This document shows, piece after piece, positions 54,886-63,600 of a stretch of DNA of 64,000 nucleotides (positions within the stretch are counted from its first letter, which is position 1; each line of letters begins with the position of its first letter). The stretch is taken from the NCBI GenBank assembly GCA_938028725.1, contig CALIMH010000007.1, positions 62,001 to 126,000 of the forward strand. The letters are read 5' to 3'. A program made the translations under genes and the position numbers. Under the pieces are notes generated by a model. That model was given only the letters and a program-made list of their open reading frames with translations, was not told the origin of the DNA and did not search any database. The stretch is from an uncultured Anaerolineae bacterium (GTDB lineage Bacteria > Chloroflexota > Anaerolineae > J036 > Brachytrichaceae).

Positions 54886-56316
54886 TCAGTTGGCAGTGTC
54901 CACTGGCACAGGCGGCGGCGCGGGGCGCTCGCCCTCGAAGAACGCGCGCATCCACTCATAGCGTGGCGCGCGCTCCAGCGCCTCACGGATGAGCTGGATC
55001 GTGCCGGCCAATCCCGCGCTGAGGAAAAGCGGCCGCACACTGAGCATGTTGGTGTAATACATGGCGGGGATGCCGCGCTGCTTAGCTTCAGCGCTCAACG
55101 GCGTGGTCCCCAGCACCAAGTCGGGCCGATAGGTGTCCAGCGCGCGAATGTCTTGCTCCAGGGTCTTTTGATAAACCACTTCGCGCGTGCCGCGGGCGCG
55201 CAACCATGCCTCATCGGCGGCGGTGTGCACCGTCTTCTGGATGCTGGTGCTGATGTAGGGCACTTCTGCGCCGGCTTCCACCAGCAAGCGGGCGTAAAGC
55301 AGCTCGTTGCCTTCGTAGCCACACACGTGGATGCGCCCGCGCAGGGGGAACTGGCGGATGATCGCCTCGCACTTCTCGCGTTCCTCACGCGCCACCTGCT
55401 CCACTACAGCTGCGTCCAGCTTGAGCGCTGCGCCAATGGATTTGATCCAGTTGTAGCTGGCCTCTGGGCCGACCGGCGCGCCGCTGATGATCGGCACGCC
55501 CGCAGCGCGCAGCGTAGCGACGCTGCCCGTGTAGAAGGGATGCACTGCTGCGATCGCGCCCACCCGCCGCGCCACCTTGTAATCCTCCAGGTTGCGCGAT
55601 GGAAGATTGGCCAACAGGCCGCTGCCGATGCGCTTGAGCACTGCATCCACCGAGATCGGGTCGGCAGGGAAGACTTCGCCCAGCATGATCACCTTGCGGC
55701 GCATCTCCTCCTCATCGGCGTTGCTGCCGTCGTAGGTGAGCGGCTTCTCAACGCCAGCCTCGGTGACCTCGGTGCGCGGTGGCGCATAGCGCTTCAACAA
55801 GGCATTGATCGCCACGTCCTTGGCCTCGGGATGGGAGTGGATGGCATAGGCCGGCACGCGCACCAACACAACGTCCACACCATTGATGGTGGGCGGCAGC
55901 ATCTCCTCAGTCAGGCCGGCGGTCTCGGCCACGCATAGAGAGATCGCAGCCACCAGCTTGGTGCCGGGCGTCTTGCTCGCCTCGACACATGAGGCAATGG
56001 CAGCTTCGGCGACGTTGCCGGCTACCAGCTCCCTCGTGCCAAATGCTGGCGCGGCGATGCTCTTACGCGCGGCGTAAAAGTGCGTCACGAAGGTGAGGCC
56101 ATACAGGCAGCCGGTGTCAGTGACCATGGCAATTTGCACGCCATCAATGCGGGTGAGCACGCGCAAACTGCCGAAAGCGGGGCACATGGTCTGCGGTGTC
56201 AAGTTGTGATCGGGCGACACGCTATGGCCGGTTTGGGCGCGCATGGCCTCGCTGTCGCCATTCTTGCGGACTTCGATAATCTCTGGCGTGATCCCCTTGG
56301 GCACACTCACGGACAT
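54886..56316 (-). CDS. bchY: chlorophyllide a reductase subunit Y
   Basis: The 476-residue protein carries the BchY signature QTMCPAFGSLRVLTRIDG, then TDTGCLYGLTFVTHFYAARKS, TLRAAGVPIISGAPVGPEASYNW and HVCGYEGNELLYARLLVEAGAEVPYIS. The Cys residues in MCPAFG and TGCLYG and further ones bind the 4Fe-4S cluster shared with BchZ. The start is set at ATG 56316, which has GGAGG 9 nt upstream; a 71-codon upstream extension has no ribosome site and runs over the promoter. bchX is not in the window. It is the first gene of the bchY-bchZ-ICMT(-DUF169) unit. Confidence 0.94.
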   Translation of the reverse strand: MSVSVPKGITPEIIEVRKNGDSEAMRAQTGHSVSPDHNLTPQTMCPAFGSLRVLTRIDGVQIAMVTDTGCLYGLTFVTHFYAARKSIAAPAFGTRELVAGNVAEAAIASCVEASKTPGTKLVAAISLCVAETAGLTEEMLPPTINGVDVVLVRVPAYAIHSHPEAKDVAINALLKRYAPPRTEVTEAGVEKPLTYDGSNADEEEMRRKVIMLGEVFPADPISVDAVLKRIGSGLLANLPSRNLEDYKVARRVGAIAAVHPFYTGSVATLRAAGVPIISGAPVGPEASYNWIKSIGAALKLDAAVVEQVAREEREKCEAIIRQFPLRGRIHVCGYEGNELLYARLLVEAGAEVPYISTSIQKTVHTAADEAWLRARGTREVVYQKTLEQDIRALDTYRPDLVLGTTPLSAEAKQRGIPAMYYTNMLSVRPLFLSAGLAGTIQLIREALERAPRYEWMRAFFEGERPAPPPVPVDTAN

Positions 56317-56374
56317 GAGATAGACCCTCCTCTCAACACCTGGCGCTGCGTTTGGCATTGCCGGTGTCAATTTA

Positions 56375-56403
56375 AGTATATCGGCCTCAGCCTGACCAGA
56401 CAA
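56375..56403 (-). promoter_or_regulatory. promoter of bchYZ operon
   Basis: Minus strand: -35 TTGTCT (56398-56403), a 17-bp spacer and -10 TATACT (56375-56380), about 58 nt upstream of the bchY ATG. This is one of the best sigma-70-like promoters in the window. No PpsR-type TGT-N12-ACA operator is visible. Confidence 0.7.
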
Positions 56404-56463
56404 GCGCTGTCGCTCATCCCCTGGCTCACTGCTATCAGGATGTGCCTTAACCCGCCCATAAAG

Positions 56464-56469
56464 TAGAAT
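56464..56469 (+). promoter_or_regulatory. possible -10 box of the Fbp-type transporter
   Basis: TAGAAT about 80 nt before the binding-protein ATG. No convincing -35 is present. Confidence 0.3.
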
Positions 56470-56549
56470 TAACGACGCCTCAGCAAGATTCAGCCTGGTG
56501 TTCTGAAGCACACCACACACTGCGACCAACTACTGAGGAGAAATCAACT

Positions 56550-57692
56550 ATGAAGCGTTTATCCGCACTGATCGCCAGCACCGCAGTTGCCCTCGCAGCT
56601 TGTGCTGCGCCGACTACGCCAGCTCCATCCGCCTCTCAACCGACCGCGTCGCCCACTCAAGCGCCGGCAGCGTCCGTCGCAGAGCCAACCAAGCCTCCGG
56701 CGGCCGAGCCGACTACGCCGCCGCCCACTGAGGTGCCGGCACCCAAGCCAGAGAAGCTCACCGTCTTGTGCACACCCCAAGAGGATTGGTGCCAAGCAAT
56801 GACCAAAGCTTTCCAAGACAAGTTCGGCATTCAGACCAGCTACGTGCGCTTGTCCTCTGGTGAGGCGCTCGCCAAGCTGCGCGCGACAAAGGACAACCCC
56901 GAGTTCAGCGTGTGGTGGGGTGGGCCGGCGGACACCTACATCGCCGCTGCCACGGAGGGATTGCTTGAGCCTTACATCTCGCCCAACGCTGCCCAAATCC
57001 CCGACGCGCAGAAAGACCCGAACGGCCTGTGGACCGGCGTATACGTCGGCGCGCTGGGCTTCTGCTCCAACAAGAACGTGCTCAGCCAGCTCGGTGTCGA
57101 GAAGCCGAAGTCTTGGGAAGACCTGCTCAATCCCAAGCTGAAGGGCCAGGTAGCCATGGCGCATCCGGCCAGCTCCGGCACCGCCTACACTGCTGTGTGG
57201 ACACAAGTTGCCCGCTTGGGCAGCGTGGATGCTGCGTTTGAGTATCTCAATAAACTGCACCAAAACATCTTGCAATACACCAAGAGCGGCTCAGCACCAG
57301 GCCAAATGGCCGGGCGCGGTGAGGTGGCAGTCTCGGTCATCTTCTCGCACGACTGCGTGAAGTTCGCCGATGAGGGCATGGACATGCTCGAGGTGTCGTT
57401 CCCAGAGGAGGGCACCGGCTACGAGATCGGTGGCGTGGCGCTGATCAAGGGCGCGCCAGAGCCTGAGGCCGCGAAGATGTGGATTGACTGGGTGCTCACT
57501 GCCGAAGCGCAGGAGATCGGCCCAACGGTCAAGTCCTACCAACTGCCTACTAACCCCAACGCCAAAGTCTCTGAGCGCTCGGTCAAGCTGTCTGAGGTGA
57601 AGCTGGTGGACTACAACTTCACCGAGGCTGGGAAGAGCCGCAAGGAGATCACCAAACGCTTCGAGGACGAGATCACAGTTGCGCCCAAGTGA
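56550..57692 (+). CDS. FbpA-type ABC substrate-binding lipoprotein
   Basis: The 380-residue protein has a lipoprotein signal with Cys in LAACAAP, a long Pro/Thr/Ala/Glu linker (about residues 22-70), and a class I/II periplasmic-binding fold of the iron or polyamine group: KLTVLCTPQEDWCQAMTKAFQDKFG, SSGEALAKLRA, FSVWWGGPADTYIAAA, LLNPKLKGQVAMAHP, PLUS-type C-terminal NPNAKVSERSVKLSEV. It probably captures ferric iron or a ferric complex. The FbpB- and FbpC-like genes follow. A GAGGAG site precedes the ATG. Ligand is inferred from relatives only. Confidence 0.88.
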   Translation: MKRLSALIASTAVALAACAAPTTPAPSASQPTASPTQAPAASVAEPTKPPAAEPTTPPPTEVPAPKPEKLTVLCTPQEDWCQAMTKAFQDKFGIQTSYVRLSSGEALAKLRATKDNPEFSVWWGGPADTYIAAATEGLLEPYISPNAAQIPDAQKDPNGLWTGVYVGALGFCSNKNVLSQLGVEKPKSWEDLLNPKLKGQVAMAHPASSGTAYTAVWTQVARLGSVDAAFEYLNKLHQNILQYTKSGSAPGQMAGRGEVAVSVIFSHDCVKFADEGMDMLEVSFPEEGTGYEIGGVALIKGAPEPEAAKMWIDWVLTAEAQEIGPTVKSYQLPTNPNAKVSERSVKLSEVKLVDYNFTEAGKSRKEITKRFEDEITVAPK

Positions 57693-57706
57693 GCGCAGAT
57701 CAGGTG

Positions 57707-57746
57707 CGCTGCGCAGCGTTCGGCATAGGCTGACCGCTGCGCAGCG
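57707..57746. repeat. two copies of a 12-bp palindrome between binding protein and permease
   Basis: CGCTGCGCAGCG occurs at 57707-57718 and 57735-57746. Each copy is a perfect palindrome, and the two can pair with each other to form a long hairpin between the binding-protein stop and the permease start. It may lower transcription or stabilise the upstream mRNA. Confidence 0.6.
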
Positions 57747-57768
57747 TCTTGAGCGCCTGACTTTATCC

Positions 57769-59541
57769 GTGTCCCAAACGCTCGCATCCCCTGCTCGGCC
57801 CTTCCCTTGGCAGCGCGCCTGGCGCGAGTATCGCGCTATGACACGTGATCCGGCGCTGCTGATCGCCCTGCTCATTGCAACGTTGTTCGTCCTCATCGCT
57901 GTAGTGTATCCGCTTGCAGCGACGCTCGTGCAGGCCGTCTCGCCTGAAGGTGCTCGCGTGCTGGGGGATGTGCTCGGCCGACCGGTCTACCATCGCATCA
58001 TCCTCAACACGTTGGTCATGGGGCTGGTGGTGGCGGCGATCGGCACGGCGGTGGGCTTTCTTTTCGCCTACGTGCAGGTGAGGCTAGCGGCGCCGGCTTG
58101 GCTCAAACGCTTGATTCACCTGGTGGCGCTTGTGCCAGTGGTGAGCCCGCCGTTTGCCGTCGCGATCGCCATCATCGTGCTGTTTGGGCGCAGTGGCTTC
58201 ATCACCAGCCAGCTGTTGGGGCTGCGCCCCGATATCTACGGCCTGCCCGGCTTGACGCTCGCGATGACGCTGTCGTTCTTCACGGTAGCCTATTTGAATT
58301 TGGCAGGGCTGATGCGGGGTTTGGACCCGGCGCTGGATGAAGCGGCGACCAACCTGGGTGCCAGCAAGTGGCACGTCTTCCGCACGGTCACGCTGCCGTT
58401 GCTTGTGCCCGGCATCGCCGGCTCGTTCCTGCTGCTGTTCGTCGAGGCCATCGCTGACCTGAGCAACCCGCTGGTATTAGGCGGCAACTACACAGTGCTG
58501 GCCGCGCGGCTATATCTCGCCATTGTCGGCGAATACGACATCACCACCGGCGCTGCGCTCTCGCTCGTGCTGCTGGTGCCCTCGGTGGTGCTGTATTTTG
58601 TGCAGTTGTGGCTAGCGTCGCGCGCTTCGGTGGTGACCGTCACCGGCAAGCCTAGCGGCCGGCTGCAATTGATCGCCGACCGCCGTGTGGTTATCCCGCT
58701 CATCAGCGCAGCGCTGCTGATCACGGCGCTGGTGGCGTTGATCTACCTCACCATCCTAGCCGGGGCTTTCACCGTCTCGCTTGGCGCCAACAACGCCTTC
58801 ACCTGGCGCAACTTCGAGTTCGTGCTGCTGGGCTACGGCTCAAAGGCGATGAGCGACACCACCACCATGTCCATGATCGCTACGCTGGTTGCTGGGCTGC
58901 TGAGCATGGTGATCGCGTTTTTGGTGGTGCGCGGCAAGTTCCCAGGCCGCTCGGCGCTTGACCTGGGCACCATGCTGGGCATCGCCGTGCCCGGCACGAT
59001 CTTCGGCATCGGCTACCTGCTGGCGTTCAACAAGCCCACCACCCTCCTCGGGGTGACGTTGCTGCCCAAGCTGACCGGCGGGGCGGCCATCCTCGGCGGC
59101 GCGCTGGCCATCGTGATGGTGTATGTCATCCGCTCGGCGCCGGCCGGCCTGCGCGCCGGCGTGTCGGCGCTGCAGCAAATTGACCCCGCTATTGAGGAGG
59201 CGTCTATCTCCATTGGCGCAGACCAAGCAGTCACCTTTCGGCGCATCACGCTGCCTCTGATCCGCCCAGCGCTGCTCACGGCGATGATCTACGCCTTCGC
59301 CCGCTCCATGACCACGGTGAGCGCAATCCTGTTCCTCACCACACCGCAGACGCGCATCATGACTCAGCAAATCTTGAACGAGACGGAAGCCGGCCGTTTT
59401 GGCAACGCCTTCGCCTACGTCACGGTGCTGATCGCGATCGTGCTGCTTGTCATCGGCGCGCTGTTTGCGCTGATCGGCAATCGCAGCGGCGCTGAGCGCG
59501 ACACAGTGCTCGCACAGCCACCCTCCGCCTCTCAGCTATGA
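57769..59541 (+). CDS. FbpB-type ABC permease (two fused transmembrane domains)
   Basis: The 590-residue protein has about twelve helices and two BPD_transp_1 domains. Their EAA loops are LDEAATNLGASKWHVFRTVTLPLLVPGIAG in the first half and IEEASISIGADQAVTFRRITLPLIRPALL in the second. This is the FbpB/ThiP layout for iron or thiamine uptake. The start is uncertain: the frame opens with a TTG inside the binding-protein gene, but GTG 57769, after the palindromes, gives a more usual N terminus. Its stop overlaps the ATPase start (ATGA). Confidence 0.88.
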   Translation: MSQTLASPARPFPWQRAWREYRAMTRDPALLIALLIATLFVLIAVVYPLAATLVQAVSPEGARVLGDVLGRPVYHRIILNTLVMGLVVAAIGTAVGFLFAYVQVRLAAPAWLKRLIHLVALVPVVSPPFAVAIAIIVLFGRSGFITSQLLGLRPDIYGLPGLTLAMTLSFFTVAYLNLAGLMRGLDPALDEAATNLGASKWHVFRTVTLPLLVPGIAGSFLLLFVEAIADLSNPLVLGGNYTVLAARLYLAIVGEYDITTGAALSLVLLVPSVVLYFVQLWLASRASVVTVTGKPSGRLQLIADRRVVIPLISAALLITALVALIYLTILAGAFTVSLGANNAFTWRNFEFVLLGYGSKAMSDTTTMSMIATLVAGLLSMVIAFLVVRGKFPGRSALDLGTMLGIAVPGTIFGIGYLLAFNKPTTLLGVTLLPKLTGGAAILGGALAIVMVYVIRSAPAGLRAGVSALQQIDPAIEEASISIGADQAVTFRRITLPLIRPALLTAMIYAFARSMTTVSAILFLTTPQTRIMTQQILNETEAGRFGNAFAYVTVLIAIVLLVIGALFALIGNRSGAERDTVLAQPPSASQL

Positions 59542-60638
59542 CAGAAGCTCACTCCCTCGTGCTCGAAGCGGTCACCAAAGTGTTCGAGACGCCCGAAGGC
59601 CGCCTGGTCACAGCGGTGGACCACGTGTCGCTGACGATTGGCCAGGGCGAATTCGTCACGCTGCTTGGCCCTTCGGGCTGCGGCAAAACCACTACGTTGC
59701 GATTGATCGCCGGCTTCGAGTTTCCCAACTCTGGGCGCATTCTGCTGGACGGCAAGGACATTGCCCACACACCGCCGAACAAGCGGGAAATGGCTATGGT
59801 CTTCCAGTCATACGCGCTCTTTCCGCACCTGACTGTGTTTGAGAACATCGCCTACGGCTTGCAACTGCGGCGCAAGAGCAAAGCGGAGATCACACGCATC
59901 GTGCATGAGATGATGGAATTGGTGAACCTGACCGGCTTGGAACACCGCCGCCCCACCGCACTATCCGGCGGCCAACAACAACGCGTGGCGCTAGCGCGCG
60001 CGATGGCCGTGCAACCGAAGGTGCTGCTGTTCGACGAGCCGCTCTCCAACCTCGACGCTAAGCTGCGGGTGGCGCTGCGCTCGGAGATTCGCCAGTTGCA
60101 AAAGCGGCTGGGTATCACCAGCGTCTACGTCACCCACGACCAAGCCGAGGCGATGAGCTTGTCGGACCGTATCGTAGTGATGAACAACGGCCGCGTGGAG
60201 CAGGTGAGCACGCCAGCAGCGCTATATACTCGCCCTGCCACCCGCTTTGTGGCGGACTTCATCGGCCGGGCCAACTTCATCAACGTGCAGGTCTCCGCAG
60301 TGCGCGATGGCCACGCGCTGATCCACCTCTGGGGTCACGAGATGGCGGTGCCGGCGCACGAGGCCGTGCGCCCAGGCCCGGCGACGCTCATGCTGCGGCC
60401 GGAGGCGATCCGGGCCAGCCGCGATGGCGGGGAGTGCTGCGGCTGCTTCACAGGCCGTGTGCGCTCCGCCACCATCCTGGGCAACAGCATGGAATACGAG
60501 ATCGAAACCCATGGCCAAGCCATCAGCGTGAGCGACACCAGCACCATCTGGGGCGGGATGCTCGCCGAAGGCGATGCGATCCGCTGGGACTTCGCGCCGG
60601 AGCGGGGATTCGTGATGCCGCCGGAGCACCAGGGGTAG
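59538..60638 (+). CDS. FbpC/PotA-type ABC transporter ATPase
   Basis: The 366-residue ATPase has Walker A GPSGCGKTTTLR, Q-loop VFQSYALFPHLTVFENIAYGL, signature LSGGQQQRVALARAM, Walker B VLLFDEPLSNLDA and H-loop YVTHDQAEAMSLSDRIVVMNNG. A C-terminal TOBE domain follows (about 285-360). It powers the FbpB-like permease, with which it is translationally coupled. The substrate could be iron, polyamine or sulfate; the binding protein favours iron. Confidence 0.93.
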   Translation: MTEAHSLVLEAVTKVFETPEGRLVTAVDHVSLTIGQGEFVTLLGPSGCGKTTTLRLIAGFEFPNSGRILLDGKDIAHTPPNKREMAMVFQSYALFPHLTVFENIAYGLQLRRKSKAEITRIVHEMMELVNLTGLEHRRPTALSGGQQQRVALARAMAVQPKVLLFDEPLSNLDAKLRVALRSEIRQLQKRLGITSVYVTHDQAEAMSLSDRIVVMNNGRVEQVSTPAALYTRPATRFVADFIGRANFINVQVSAVRDGHALIHLWGHEMAVPAHEAVRPGPATLMLRPEAIRASRDGGECCGCFTGRVRSATILGNSMEYEIETHGQAISVSDTSTIWGGMLAEGDAIRWDFAPERGFVMPPEHQG

Positions 60639-60686
60639 GCAGCCGGACTTCCCCTCGCCCACCCCTCGGCTCTCCCCAGCTTTGCA

Positions 60687-63600
60687 CTACGGGTCTTTGC
60701 GCGCAACCGGCACGAAGATGCGATATTCCACCTGCACTGCCACGCTGTTGGAAGCCACAACCGCCGGATAGGTGGATGAGGTCACGGTGGCCGCGTTGGT
60801 TAACACCAAGCCGGCAGTGACCGGCGCGGTGACCACGATCTGGATGGGCGGCGCAGCGCCGACGCCAAGCGTCGGCCTCGTGCAGGTCACGGTCAGTGCC
60901 GATTCGCTGCACGTCCAGCCGAATCCTAGCGCGCTCACAAAGCCCACCCCCGCCGGCAGGGCGTCGGTGACAGTGATGTCGCTGGCGGTGTTCGGGCCGA
61001 GGTTAGTCACTGCCAAGGTGTAGGTGAACACGCCGCCAGGGGCTACTGCGCCGGAGATCGGGCTAGCCGTGTTCACTCCCTTGTTTATCACCAAGTGTGA
61101 CACCGGCGTGAACACGGTAGCGCTGTTGTCGGCCGGGTCCACTTCAGCTTGGTCGGCGCTGGCCGTGGCTGTGTTGGTGATCACGCCAACCGAAGAGGTG
61201 CTGACCTTGTAGATCATCACTGCCGTGCCGAGCGGGTTGAGCGAGGCCAAGGTGAACGTCACGCCGTTCGCGCTGCTGCTCTGCAACGACACTCCGGCGG
61301 ATAGCCCAGACACGCCTACAAACGCCGCCCCGCTGCCCTGGAAGACGTCCGTGATCACCACACTGGTGGCAACGTTGGCGCCTAGGTTCTTGACCGTGAC
61401 TACGTAGAACACATCCTGGCCCGGCAACGCCGGCGAGGGCGTGGCGAACTTTGTCACTCGCAAGTTGATGGCTGCCGTCACCGGGGTAGTGATGGTGAAC
61501 ACATTGTCGGCGGGGTTGGCGTCCACATCCCCGGACGCCACCTGCACGGTGTTCGTGAATATCCCGCTTACCGGCGCGGTGGCCGTGAACACCAGCGTGG
61601 TGGACGCGCCGGCCGGCAAGCCGCTCAAACTAAACACAGCCTGGGTGAAGGTGCTACTGCTCAGCACAAAGCCGCCGCTGTTGACTACGCCGCCGAAGAT
61701 CGCGTCGCCGTCTAGAGCGTCGGTCAGAACAATCCCGCTGGCCGGCGCGAAGGGGCTGAGATTGGTCACAACCACGGTGTAGGTGACGGGTTGGCCGGCC
61801 AGAGCCGGAACCGGCTGCGCCGACTTGCTCACGGCCAGATCGGGCAGCTCACGCTCGAACGCGCCGAGGTCGCAGGCCAGCCCCTGCGGGCGGGGGATGC
61901 CACGCTGGTCGTCGCTTGCGCCGCACGCGCTGGCCGCGTTGATCGCCGGGCTGCCGAGCGAAAGAGCGTGGTTGAGCGTCGGTCCGCCGTTGAGCGCCAA
62001 CGGCTGCAGGAGCGGGTCGGTGTTCAAGATGGCAACGCCGCATGTGCCGTCGCTCGACAGCGAATTCCCCACGCTGGCGAGCAATGTGTCGCAGTTGCCG
62101 CCGCCGTTGTAAGCCAGCAGCGTCGCCGCGACCTGCACCTGCGACCCACTGGACACGCTCACGCCCACGCCGCCGGTGTTGCTGGCGACCGTGGTGTGGG
62201 TGAGATACGCCGTTACCCCCACGCTGCTCAGACCACTGCCATTTGGCGCGCTGTTGCCGCTGAACGTGCTGTTGATGCTCTCTAGACCGGCAACGTTGTA
62301 AGTTCCACCGCCGAAGCTGGAGGCTGTGTTGCTGACCAGCGCGCTATAGGCGAGTTTTGCCTGGCCACCGTTGTAGAGGCCGCCGCCCAGGGCCGCACTA
62401 TTGCTGCGCAGCGTGCTGCTGATGCTTTCGAGCATCCCGCCAGTGCCGTTGTGTGCGCCGCCGCCGGCGCCAGGCACAACGTTGCCCACAACGGCGCTGC
62501 GTTCTACCTGCAAGCGCCCCTCGTTGAACACACCGCCGCCGTTGGTCGCGCTATTGCCCTCGATCACCGTGTCCAGGAAGGCAAGGCGACCTGCGGCGCT
62601 GTTGTATGCGCCGCCGCCTCGATCGCCAGCCTGGTTATCGCCGATCAAGCTTGAGCGGACGAGCGCGTCGCCGCTGTTGTTGTAGATACCTCCGCCGTCT
62701 TTGGAGTTCGGGCCGGTGTAAAAGGCGCGGTTGAGGCGCACAACGCTGTTATACATGTGTGCGCTAGTCGCTTCGTTGTCCCATCCTCCGCCGCGGCCGG
62801 CGGTGTTGCTCAGCACTTGCGTCCCGCTGATAAAAGCGCTCTGTCCAACGGTATTTATGCCGCCACCAGCGCCGAAAGTGGAGGCGGTTGCCGTGTTGCT
62901 CACCACCAGCGCGTTTGTCATCGTCAACGCGCCGTAGCTGGCCACCCCGCCTCCAATCGCAGACCCACCTTGCGCAAGGTTGTAGCTGACCTCGGCGTCC
63001 TCCAGCACTACAACCTTCGCTTCGATGCCGCCACCGCTCGCACTGCCAAAGACGCTGGAGTCGCCTCGCGCGGTGTTGCTCACCACACGGCTCTCGCGCA
63101 CGACAAGCCGCGAGCTGCCTCCCAACAGCTCTGTGCTGGCAATGCCGCCGCCGTTGGCGCGGAAGCCGTCAGCAGTGTTTGCCTCCACCAACACCTGGGT
63201 CAGCGTGAGCGCGCTGTTCACGCCGTAGATGCCTCCGCCCCTTGCTTGCGCCGACACACTCGCGCTGTCCCTCACCACGCGGTTGCCCTCCACCACCGTG
63301 TCGGTGAAGTAGCCGGTGCCGCTGATCCACACGCCGCCGCCGGCGACATTGATGTTGAGCGACCTCGCTTCGTTGCCGCTGATCTCTCCACCCTCGACGT
63401 GCAACGAGTCCGCCTGTTGATAGATGCCGCCGCCGCCAGGTGGAGGCGGCGGCGTCGCTGTCCCGCTCACCAGCGCTCGATTGCTCAGCACGTCGGTGTT
63501 GCTCAGCACCAGATTGCCGCTGCTCCAAATCCCGCCGCCGCTCGCAGGCTGGCTCACGAACGCCCCTGCCGTGTTGCTCAATACGACGCTGTCCTCCAGG

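Noticed and set aside
56317-56420. PpsR/CrtJ-type TGT-N12-ACA operator at the bchYZ promoter
   Set aside because: No matching pair with correct spacing was found.
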